64,000 nucleotides of DNA from Corynebacterium anserum (GTDB lineage: Bacteria > Actinomycetota > Actinomycetes > Mycobacteriales > Mycobacteriaceae): assembly GCF_014262665.1 (NCBI RefSeq), contig NZ_CP046883.1:124001-188000 (forward strand). The letters are read 5' to 3'. A program made the position numbers and the translations under genes. Below, piece after piece: positions 26,455 through 34,136 of the stretch. Numbering within the stretch: position 1 is the stretch's first letter; every line of letters begins with the position of its first letter. The notes below the pieces were generated by a model. It was not told the origin of the DNA, searched no databases, and saw only the letters and a list, made by a program, of their open reading frames with translations.

Positions 26455-27483
26455 ATGACATCTACACACACTTCTCAGCCGCTGGTGAAGCGCCTGGTAT
26501 CTCTGCTGGTTGCGGTGGCAACTGCCCTTGGCTTGGCTGTTGCAGCTGCTCCGGCTGCATCTGCAAATCGCGACCAATTACGTAAGGGTTGTACGTGGGG
26601 TCCGGAGAACTGGTGGGTTCAGAACTGCTGGCTCTATTCCCAATCGATGGGGCAGATGATCCAGGTACAGATCCGTGCTGCTAAGAACGGCGGAAACGCA
26701 GGACTGTATCTGCTGGACGGTATGCGGGCTAGTTCGGTATACAACGAATGGTCGCGCGCTGGCCGGGCTCCTCAGACTTTCGTGGATGACAATGTGACCC
26801 TGGTTATGCCAGTGGGTGGTATGGCTCAGTTCTATACTGACTGGAATGGTTCATTTGTTGGCCCAGATACTCATCCGAAGAACCCTAAGTGGGAGACCTT
26901 CCTCACTCGCGAATTGCCTGCGTATTTGCAGTCTAACTTCGGCGTCTCCCCAACCAACAATGCTATTGCTGGCCTGTCTATGGGTGGTACCGCGGCTCTG
27001 AATCTTGCCGCAAATCACCGCGACCAGTTCAAACAGGTGACTTCCTTGTCTGGTTACACAAGTACTGCAGATCCAGCGATGTACGCCGCTCTCCAGGTAG
27101 CCATGTTGGATGTGGCTGGTCCAGGCGCGCAGATTTGGAACATGTGGGGAGTGCCAGGTTCGGAGCAGCTTACTCGCAATGATCCAACTACCTCTGCTGT
27201 GATTGGCAAATACAAGGGCATCAATATGTTCTTGTCCGCTGCTACCGGTGTTACGACCCCAGAAGAGCTTGGTCTTTGGGTTCAGGATCCCGGTGGAGTG
27301 CTAGCTGGTATGGGATTGGAGTTCTTGGCTCGTGCCACCACGAGTGCTTTTGAAGCTTCTGCCCGTGCCGGTGGGGCCAATATTGCAACCTCCTATCCAG
27401 CGATGGGTATCCATAACTGGGGTCTGTGGTCTAATGAGCTTGGCGCAGCCCGTGGTCAGATTAAATCTTCTGTTGGAGCTTAA
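26455..27483 (+). CDS. Mycolyltransferase (antigen 85 / Cmyt family)
   Basis: A 342-residue secreted alpha/beta hydrolase. The signal peptide is long (about 36 residues, ending APAASA). The mature enzyme has LYLLDGMRA, VMPVGGMAQFYTDW and the nucleophile elbow AGLSMGGTAALN with Ser175. The catalytic His is probably in MGIHNWGLWSNELG near residue 323. These enzymes transfer mycolates from trehalose monomycolate to arabinogalactan or to a second trehalose monomycolate. The position corresponds to fbpA/cmt2 in relatives. Two cysteine-containing segments (KGCTWGP, QNCWL) may form a disulfide. A clear terminator follows. Confidence 0.93.
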   Translation: MTSTHTSQPLVKRLVSLLVAVATALGLAVAAAPAASANRDQLRKGCTWGPENWWVQNCWLYSQSMGQMIQVQIRAAKNGGNAGLYLLDGMRASSVYNEWSRAGRAPQTFVDDNVTLVMPVGGMAQFYTDWNGSFVGPDTHPKNPKWETFLTRELPAYLQSNFGVSPTNNAIAGLSMGGTAALNLAANHRDQFKQVTSLSGYTSTADPAMYAALQVAMLDVAGPGAQIWNMWGVPGSEQLTRNDPTTSAVIGKYKGINMFLSAATGVTTPEELGLWVQDPGGVLAGMGLEFLARATTSAFEASARAGGANIATSYPAMGIHNWGLWSNELGAARGQIKSSVGA

Positions 27484-27566
27484 GAGGTTTGATCTCGCAT
27501 ACCCGCAGTTGCTGCCTTAACCTCGAGAGAGACAAGGTGGTGCCGAGCCATCACTGACACCATAAG

Positions 27567-27595
27567 CGCACCCTCCCACATAGGGTGCGTTTTTT
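27567..27595 (+). terminator. Rho-independent terminator after the mycolyltransferase gene
   Basis: CGCACCCT (27567-27574) and AGGGTGCG (27582-27589) form a perfect 8-bp GC-rich stem with a 7-base loop, directly followed by six T residues. Confidence 0.93.
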
Positions 27596-27704
27596 CATGC
27601 AGGGGAGTTGGAAGAGATCGTGTATGGTTGCGCGGATACGTTCGTGTAAAACCGGAGCCCATAAACTTATCGTTTTCTCCAGCTGGTCAGGGAATTCTGA
27701 TAGG

Positions 27705-27733
27705 CTAAACCTCAAGTAAAACTTGAGGTTTAG
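27705..27733. repeat. Perfect 13-bp inverted repeat with 3-base loop
   Basis: CTAAACCTCAAGT (27705-27717), AAA, ACTTGAGGTTTAG (27721-27733). No T run follows. It lies 237 bases upstream of the LGFP mycolyltransferase ATG and may be an operator or an RNA hairpin. Confidence 0.85.
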
Positions 27734-27969
27734 GGCGTGTTGCCGAGAAACCGACGAGAACCTTGCCATAATGACATCCGTCACATGCCGAAACTGCATT
27801 TCGAAGCGGGAGGGGAACTCGCTTCGAAGAGCATGAGACGGACCGTAGCTCACGCGCACGGAACATCTCTAGGCTGCGTCGGCTCTAGGCGGGCTACACG
27901 TACCACGGACAACAAAAACAGCGTTCGCTACGGACGCTCACCTGACGCTCATCTAAGGAAGTAAGACTT

Positions 27970-29967
27970 ATGCGCATTGCCGCGATCCTCCCCCCACGCC
28001 GTACTACCGGTGCGTCTGCCGGTGCGCGATCCAGCCGTCGCATTAAACCAGCAGCGCTGGCACTGCCATTGGCTGCTGTATTGGCACTTCCGCTGATCCC
28101 AGCTCCAGCAGCCGAGAGCGTCCTGCCAACGGCCCATGCTCAGTCCGCAGTGCCAGCCGGCTCCGGAACTGATTACTTGAATCCAAGTAATCCTCCAAAA
28201 CGTACCCCGACTGAGGTGACCGGGCAGGATCTCAAAGGTTTACCGGAAGGGGTATCTGTGGATCGAGTTGAGTGGATTACCGACCGCTGGGCCAATGTTT
28301 TTATCAACTCAGCAGCAATGCCGGGCAAGCCCATTAAGGTACAGTTGCTGCTCGCTCGCGACTGGTATTCCCAACCCAACCGTACATTTCCTACCGTGTG
28401 GGCTCTTGACGGACTCCGTGCCAAAGAAGAAGAGTCTGGTTGGACAATCGAAACCAACATCGCATCCTTCTACTCGGACAAGAACGTTAACGTCGTGCTG
28501 CCAGTAGGCGGAGAATCGTCCTTTTACACAGACTGGCAACAGCCAGATAACGGTAAGCACTACAAGTGGGAAACCTTCCTGACTAAGGAGCTGCCAGCAG
28601 TTCTTCGTGAAGGATGGCGCTCTAATGATGAGCGCGCTATCACCGGTCTCTCCATGGGAGGCACCGCCGCTATGAACCTTGCGGAACGCTTCCCACAGAT
28701 GTGGAAGTTTGTGGGGTCTTTCTCTGGTTACTTGGATGTGTCCTCGTATGGCATGCCACAGGCCATCGACTACGCCACCCATGACGGTGGTGGATACGAT
28801 GCTCAGAAGATGTGGGGGCCATATGGTTCTCAGGACTGGATCGACCACGATCCAAAACTGGGAGTCGAGCATCTCAAGAATATGAGCGTTTACGTCTCCG
28901 CCGGTAACGGTAACACTGGCGCTTTTGACAAAGATGGCCCAATCCCAGGCGTGCCGGAGAATACGGTGGGCATGGGCCTAGAGATGATGTCGCGAATGAC
29001 GACCGAGACCTTCGTCAATTACGCCAAGCGCGCAGGCGTGAACGTGGTGTCCAAATTCCGTCCATCGGGCACCCACTCCTGGCCTTATTGGCAATTTGAG
29101 ATGACGCAAGCATGGCCGTATATCGCTAATGCTCTCAGCCTGCCCGCCGGAGACCGTGGTGCGAAGTGTGAAACGAAGGGCGACATTGGGCGGCGTATTG
29201 GCGAATTCCCTCAGTTGGGAGCCTGTATTTCGAATGAATATGATGGTGCCGATGGAGGCAAGATCCAGGACTTCCGTGGAGGGCGCGCATTCTGGAAGCA
29301 ATCCTCTGGTGCTCACTTCCTGTGGGGCCGTATCGGTGCTCTCTACTCCAGTATGAACGGCACCCAGTCCTGGCTCGGATACCCCCTTACTGAAGAAATA
29401 GCGCTGAAAAAGGACAATGGTCGCTTCGTAAAGTTTGAAAACGGCCACATTTACTGGACACCACAGCTGGGAGCTGTTGCTGTCAAGAATGACTTCATGA
29501 AGGAATGGGGCAAGACTGGCTACGAGAATGGTCCACTGGGCTATCCTGTGGCAGCCGAACGCCAGGTGGCGGGTGGAGCTGTCCAGCAGTTCCAAAATGG
29601 TGTGATCGTCCGCAAGCCAGACGGTTCCACGCAGTATGTGCAAGGTAAGATCGCCGAGAAATACATGGAACTCGGCGGACCAGAATCTGGGCTGAAGTGG
29701 CCAAAGTCCGATGAACTGGATACCCCGAAGAACGGCAAACGCTCCGAGTTCGATGGAGGAGTGATTTACTGGTCCGCTGAAACCGGCGCACACTCTATTC
29801 TGAACGGTGCGATCCGAGACGCATGGGCTCAAGAGGGGTTTGAGGTAGGTCGCTTTGGTTTCCCAGTGGCTGACTTCGCTGCAATCCCCGCCGGCGGTAA
29901 TGAGGTGAAGTTCCAAAATGGCGTGATCCGTGAGATCAACGGACATATCCAGAAGGATCCGCAGTAG
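27970..29967 (+). CDS. Trehalose corynomycolyltransferase with LGFP repeats (Cop1/CmytA-like)
   Basis: A 665-residue exported protein. The N-terminus is basic then hydrophobic (to about residue 58, TAHAQSA). The mycolyltransferase domain spans about 75-390 with VWALDGLRA, VVLPVGGESSFYTDW, the nucleophile elbow ITGLSMGGTAAMN (Ser228) and a His in GTHSWPYW (about 359). The C-terminal third (about 410-660) carries four to five LGFP-type repeats such as WLGYPLTEE, PLGYPVAAE and RFGFPVADF, which are thought to anchor the protein to the wall. This architecture is that of C. glutamicum Cop1 (PS1/CmytA). It probably makes trehalose dimycolate and mycolates arabinogalactan. Confidence 0.93.
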   Translation: MRIAAILPPRRTTGASAGARSSRRIKPAALALPLAAVLALPLIPAPAAESVLPTAHAQSAVPAGSGTDYLNPSNPPKRTPTEVTGQDLKGLPEGVSVDRVEWITDRWANVFINSAAMPGKPIKVQLLLARDWYSQPNRTFPTVWALDGLRAKEEESGWTIETNIASFYSDKNVNVVLPVGGESSFYTDWQQPDNGKHYKWETFLTKELPAVLREGWRSNDERAITGLSMGGTAAMNLAERFPQMWKFVGSFSGYLDVSSYGMPQAIDYATHDGGGYDAQKMWGPYGSQDWIDHDPKLGVEHLKNMSVYVSAGNGNTGAFDKDGPIPGVPENTVGMGLEMMSRMTTETFVNYAKRAGVNVVSKFRPSGTHSWPYWQFEMTQAWPYIANALSLPAGDRGAKCETKGDIGRRIGEFPQLGACISNEYDGADGGKIQDFRGGRAFWKQSSGAHFLWGRIGALYSSMNGTQSWLGYPLTEEIALKKDNGRFVKFENGHIYWTPQLGAVAVKNDFMKEWGKTGYENGPLGYPVAAERQVAGGAVQQFQNGVIVRKPDGSTQYVQGKIAEKYMELGGPESGLKWPKSDELDTPKNGKRSEFDGGVIYWSAETGAHSILNGAIRDAWAQEGFEVGRFGFPVADFAAIPAGGNEVKFQNGVIREINGHIQKDPQ

Positions 29968-30072
29968 AGGCTCGCAGTAGAGGACATCGTCGGGGTGGAG
30001 ATTCTCTTCGTTGACGAGTCCCCACGAGAGTAGAAGAGTCTTCACGAGAGAAAAGGAAGTAGGCTGGCGTTC

Positions 30073-30663
30073 ATGTCATTCAATACTCTGCGAGTACGCA
30101 CCTCAGCACTCAGCAATCGTCATCCGCATCGGCGGGCGGCGCGCGGAATGGTGTCCGTCATTGCTGCAAGCTCCTTGCTGGGGCTCACCGCGTGTGGCGA
30201 TGACTCCACCGTGGATAATTCACAGTCAGCTCCTTCTGTTCCGAGCGTGAGTAAACCTGCCGACGCCACTGAGTCTCAATCGTCAGAATCCAAGAAGGAC
30301 AACACGTCTGAGGACACTGCTAACCACGGGGGTTCGCTGCCTCAGGATTCCGGTGCTGAAGAAGTGGAGGACGTTCCCGGTGGGACAAGCCGTTCAGAGC
30401 AGGATAATGACTATCTCAAGCGACTCAAAGATGGCGGTATCGATCTAGGTACGGTGCAGGGAGCACAGCAGCCGGGAGGAGTGGAGGATCAGCTTATCGC
30501 AGTAGCCCACGGTTATTGTCAGACCAAAGCAGCTGGCACCCCAGATGTCTTCACAGCTCTGGCCGCCGGCCAGCTGGAGACTCAAGGCGTGATTAAAAAC
30601 CGCAAGGCTGAAGAAATGCAGCCAGTCATTGCAGACGCCGCGACCGAGGCATACTGTAAATAA
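30073..30663 (+). CDS. Putative lipoprotein with C-terminal DUF732-like domain
   Basis: A 196-residue exported protein. An unusually long basic leader precedes a lipobox LLGLTAC with Cys41; an internal ATG at 30148 would give a more typical signal. Residues ~45-115 are Ser/Asp/Glu/Lys-rich and probably disordered. The C-terminal ~75 residues (DNDYLKRLKDGGIDLG to AATEAYCK) resemble DUF732, a small helical domain with a conserved Cys pair found in secreted mycobacterial proteins. It lies between the Cop1-like gene and the Rv3802c-like gene, where C. glutamicum also has a small secreted protein. Function unknown. Confidence 0.75.
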   Translation: MSFNTLRVRTSALSNRHPHRRAARGMVSVIAASSLLGLTACGDDSTVDNSQSAPSVPSVSKPADATESQSSESKKDNTSEDTANHGGSLPQDSGAEEVEDVPGGTSRSEQDNDYLKRLKDGGIDLGTVQGAQQPGGVEDQLIAVAHGYCQTKAAGTPDVFTALAAGQLETQGVIKNRKAEEMQPVIADAATEAYCK

Positions 30664-30719
30664 CCAGATCACGCCATAAATGAAGCAAATCACGTTCCGC
30701 TAGTTAGGACTAGCATTCT

Positions 30720-31637
30720 ATGCGCAAAATTCTCACCATCATTGGGGTGGTGATCCTTTCGCTCGCCATCGTCGTTGGTGTGGGGCAATGGATGACCTCA
30801 AACCAGGGAACCCACGGTCCCGGCGGCCCGACACCCCCTGACAAGACCCAGGCGGAAAACCCGCCCGGGTGTTCCGCGTACGAACTGATAGCCATCCCCG
30901 GTACATGGGAATCTCGAGCAGATGATGACCCAATGAACCCTACCGCCAATCCGAATTCCCTTTTGCTGACCATGACGAATCCCCTCAAGGGAGAGTTCAA
31001 GGAAGATCAGCTGAAGGTATGGACGGTTCCTTACACTGCGCAATTTCGCAATATTAATGCGCTGCAGGAGATGAGCTATGACGATTCGCGTAATGAAGGC
31101 AAGAGTCGTGCGAGCGAAGAACTCAGAGCCACTCACACAGCCTGTCCAGCTACCCATTTTATCATGCTGGGGTTCAGCCAGGGTGCCGTCATTGCCGGTG
31201 ATTTAGCCTCGGACATTGGCCAAGGCCGTGGATCGGTACCCGCGGAGTCCATCGCGGGTGTGACTCTTATCGCAGATGGTCGCCAGGAGGATGGCGTCGG
31301 GAAACTTGTCGGCAACAAGGCAAACAAGGGGGTTGGCGCAGAGATCGCTCTCAACCCGGTATCCGGTATCATTCAGCCGATCGTGCCCGGCGCGACCATG
31401 CGAGGACCACGTCCGGGAGGATTCGGTGAGCTGAACGACCGCGTGAATAATCTATGTGCGCCATCAGATCACGTGTGTGACGCCCCGCGTGATCTAGGCA
31501 ATGCAATTCAACGCGCTCAAGATCTGATCACCAACAACGCAGTGCATGCGCAGTATGCCACTAATCCGAACGTCGTGCCGGGAGAAACCACGCCCGAGTG
31601 GGTCATCAGCTGGGTGCGGGGCCTCATCAACGGCTGA
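30720..31637 (+). CDS. elrF: Rv3802c/ElrF-like envelope lipase (cutinase family)
   Basis: A 305-residue membrane-anchored alpha/beta hydrolase. One N-terminal hydrophobic segment (ILTIIGVVILSLAIVVGVGQ) is followed by a Pro/Gly-rich linker and the hydrolase domain. The nucleophile elbow is MLGFSQGAVIAGD with Ser153. NLCAPSDHVCDAP (Asp near 250-254, disulfide cysteines) and NAVHAQYATNP (His276) complete a cutinase-like triad. The Mycobacterium homologue Rv3802c is a phospholipase/thioesterase. The C. glutamicum homologue ElrF is heat-induced and shifts lipid composition toward mycolates. Its place directly before fadD32 and pks13 supports orthology. Confidence 0.88.
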   Translation: MRKILTIIGVVILSLAIVVGVGQWMTSNQGTHGPGGPTPPDKTQAENPPGCSAYELIAIPGTWESRADDDPMNPTANPNSLLLTMTNPLKGEFKEDQLKVWTVPYTAQFRNINALQEMSYDDSRNEGKSRASEELRATHTACPATHFIMLGFSQGAVIAGDLASDIGQGRGSVPAESIAGVTLIADGRQEDGVGKLVGNKANKGVGAEIALNPVSGIIQPIVPGATMRGPRPGGFGELNDRVNNLCAPSDHVCDAPRDLGNAIQRAQDLITNNAVHAQYATNPNVVPGETTPEWVISWVRGLING

Positions 31638-32027
31638 GTGAGATGGCAGCCGACGTGCGGGTCCTGGCCGGGTATTATCCACGGCCAAGCGGGATGAACG
31701 ATTAACCCCAAGTCGGGACGCGCGACCACCCCGAGTGAGAAGAATGACAAACCCCAAGTCGGGATGAACGGATAAATTCGATTAACCAAGTGGGGTAATG
31801 GTGCGCTGCTAGGGCATGTCACAGTGCGCGCATGTGGGCAGCTAGCGGATGGAAAAGCACAGGAAAAACACCCAAATGTCGTCCTCTGGTCATTTCTTAT
31901 GCTTCACTTGTTGGTGCCTAGAAAATAATTAACTGATCCAGTAGACAATTTATGACCGTCGAGTGCCTCTGTGCACAAAAGGACGTCGAGACACACCGTA
32001 CAAACCGTATAGAGAAGGGGAATACGC
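31638..32027. other. 390-bp gap before fadD32 with partial repeats
   Basis: AACCCCAAGTCGGGA occurs at 31704-31718 and 31750-31764 (period 46), with related fragments around them (CGGGATGAACG before the first and after the second; ATTAACC twice). The fadD32 promoter should lie in the AT-rich stretch near 31920-31955. No gene was recognised. Confidence 0.5.
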
Positions 32028-33881
32028 ATGGATATTCAAGCAGCAATGGGACAGTTCTTCGATGAGAAGGGCAACATTAATGTCCCGGATCAGCTGACCC
32101 TGTCCGGGATGTGCGAGATGCTCTATGCCATGGCGCAGATGGAGGGGACTCACGAGAATCCGCTCATTCGTTACTGGGACTTCTCTGACTCCCGCGAAGG
32201 CACGGTCCACGAGATCGACCGAGCAGCTGTCAATACCCGCATCAAAGCTGTGTGCGTGCGTTTGCAACAAGTTGCACAACCAGGCGATCGAGTAGCAATC
32301 CTGGCAAATAACTCTCCGGAATACCTGTACTCCTTCTTGGGAGCAATGTACGCCAGGATGGTTCCGGTGCCCCTTTATGATCCGAATGAGCCAGGCCATT
32401 CCGGTCACCTCAAAGCAGTACTGGGTTCGTCTGAGCCAACCGTTGTGTTGACCAACAAGCGATCAGCCGCGGCCGTGCGCACATACTTCTCAGACACCCC
32501 AGCTGGGAAACGTCCACGAGTGCTCACTGTCGACGCGCTACCTGATTCCCTGGCGCAAGAGTGGGTCAACCCGATGGTCGCGATCATGCAAGATCCATCG
32601 TTGGCCCCCCAATCCACCGACGAAGCCTTCCTGCAATACACGTCTGGATCTACCCGCACTCCTGCTGGTGTGATCCTCACTCACAAGTCCATCGTGACAA
32701 ATGTGTTGCAGATTTTTGCGGCAGCTAAGTTGCAGTCTCCGATGCGGTTGGTGACTTGGTTGCCACTCCATCATGACATGGGAATCATCCTGGCTGCCTT
32801 CGTGATACTGCTAGGCGTGCCTTTCGATCTGATGAGCCCCCGCGACTTTATCCAAGACCCCGCGCGCTGGGCGCGACAGCTGTCCAAACGCAGCGACGAT
32901 GAGAACGTATATACCGTCGTGCCGAATTTCGCGATGGAATTAGCTAATCGTTACGCTAACCCGGAGAATGTGGAGTCCTTGAAAGACCTTGATCTCTCCC
33001 GTGTCGATGGTGTGATTAACGGCTCCGAGCCGGTGACGAAGGCCTCTGTTGAAAGGTTCTTGGAGATCTTTGGAAACTATGGCTTAAAACGCGAGGCCAT
33101 GCGCCCGTCTTATGGTCTGGCTGAGGCCACGCTGCTGGTTACTACTCCGCAGACCTCAGATCGTCCAAAGACTGTCTATCTGGACCGCGAGAAACTCGCC
33201 ACCGGCACCGCTGTAGAGCTTGCCGACGGGGACGATAAGGCCATGCCACTGATGTCTGTCGGGCAGGTCTGTTCCCCTCAAGTATTGGTTATCGTTGACC
33301 CAGATACGGGGAGAGAACTCGAGGACGGGAAGGTGGGTGAGATATGGGTCAATGGAGAGAATATGGCCGCCGGCTACCTGGGGCGCGAGGACGAAACCAC
33401 CGAGACGTTCCGTAATGCATTGCCGCAATCGCATCGCACAGAAAATAGCCGCGCGGGCAATGCTCCAGAGGATAACTGGATGCGCACCGGTGATCTGGCT
33501 GTGATTGTGGATGACAACGTCTACATCACTGGGCGTCTCAAGGATCTGATCATTGTGGCTGGTCGCAACCACTATCCACAGGACATCGAGGTGACCGCTG
33601 ACGAAGCGACATCTCAGGTTGCTCCGGGAGTAGTGGCTGCGTTTTCTACGGCGGGCGCAGACATTGAAGGCTTGGTCATCGTTGCTGAACGCGACCCCGA
33701 TGCAGAGGAATCTGGTGATGCTGGCGCCATTGATGCGATTCGCGCAGCAGTGACAAAGATCCATGGCGTCCAACCGGAAGATATTCGCATCGTCAACCCT
33801 GGTGGTATTCCACGTTCCTCGGCGAACAAGATCGCTCGCCGTGTGGCTGCTAAGGCATACACTGACGGCGCATTTAACTAG
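32028..33881 (+). CDS. fadD32: Long-chain fatty acid-AMP ligase FadD32
   Basis: A 617-residue fatty acyl-AMP ligase that activates the meromycolate-equivalent fatty acid and loads it on the N-terminal ACP of Pks13. Visible adenylation motifs are LQYTSGSTRTPAGVILTHKS (ATP binding), WLPLHHDMGI, RPSYGLAEATLLVTTP, WMRTGDLAVIVDDNVYITGR and KDLIIVAGRNHYPQDIE; the catalytic Lys is probably in PRSSANKIARR. FAAL enzymes characteristically form acyl-AMP without transfer to CoA. The ATG lies in GGGGAATACGCATG. Its place before pks13 and accD4 is the conserved mycolate condensation cluster. Confidence 0.96.
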   Translation: MDIQAAMGQFFDEKGNINVPDQLTLSGMCEMLYAMAQMEGTHENPLIRYWDFSDSREGTVHEIDRAAVNTRIKAVCVRLQQVAQPGDRVAILANNSPEYLYSFLGAMYARMVPVPLYDPNEPGHSGHLKAVLGSSEPTVVLTNKRSAAAVRTYFSDTPAGKRPRVLTVDALPDSLAQEWVNPMVAIMQDPSLAPQSTDEAFLQYTSGSTRTPAGVILTHKSIVTNVLQIFAAAKLQSPMRLVTWLPLHHDMGIILAAFVILLGVPFDLMSPRDFIQDPARWARQLSKRSDDENVYTVVPNFAMELANRYANPENVESLKDLDLSRVDGVINGSEPVTKASVERFLEIFGNYGLKREAMRPSYGLAEATLLVTTPQTSDRPKTVYLDREKLATGTAVELADGDDKAMPLMSVGQVCSPQVLVIVDPDTGRELEDGKVGEIWVNGENMAAGYLGREDETTETFRNALPQSHRTENSRAGNAPEDNWMRTGDLAVIVDDNVYITGRLKDLIIVAGRNHYPQDIEVTADEATSQVAPGVVAAFSTAGADIEGLVIVAERDPDAEESGDAGAIDAIRAAVTKIHGVQPEDIRIVNPGGIPRSSANKIARRVAAKAYTDGAFN

Positions 33882-34136
33882 GGAACGTTCTACCTAGGTT
33901 CTTTCGACCCCGACCACGCGTCCATTAGGTAAGAATTCTTGCCCTGACGTGGGCCGGGGTCGTAGGTTTGAGCCCTTTTCCTCGTTAGGATGTAGCGAGA
34001 CTGGTGGCTCTTCTTAAGAGTCGTGAGGTGGTCTTGTAAGCGCGCTACGACGGCGCGCGGCTGGCTCGCATTCATCGTGCGAGCCGATGACGAGACCCAG
34101 TGCAGTGTTAACCCGAGGAAGGAACGTACACTCCGC
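33882..34136 (+). promoter_or_regulatory. Hairpin-rich region between fadD32 and pks13
   Basis: Four inverted repeats fall in 180 bases. The first is CGACCCCG/CGGGGTCG (33905-33912, 33955-33962) with an inner CCACG/CGTGG pair and AAGAATTCTT in the loop. The others are CTCTT/AAGAG (34008-34020), GCGCGC/GCGCGC (34040-34058) and GGCTCGCA/TGCGAGCC (34063-34070, 34078-34085). The first is followed by CCCTTTTCC and may terminate fadD32 transcripts. The others may structure the pks13 leader. Confidence 0.6.

Larger units (their letters stand above)
27484..27969. other. 486-bp intergenic region between two mycolyltransferase genes
   Basis: Holds a strong terminator (27567-27595), a perfect 13-bp inverted repeat (27705-27733) and ~235 bases before the next gene, with AAGGAAG as its ribosome site. 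The promoter of the LGFP-containing mycolyltransferase should lie here. No small gene was recognised. Confidence 0.5.

Noticed and set aside
28978..30045. 355-codon minus-strand frame opposite the LGFP mycolyltransferase
   Set aside because: Antisense to the LGFP repeats; no motif, no ribosome site.
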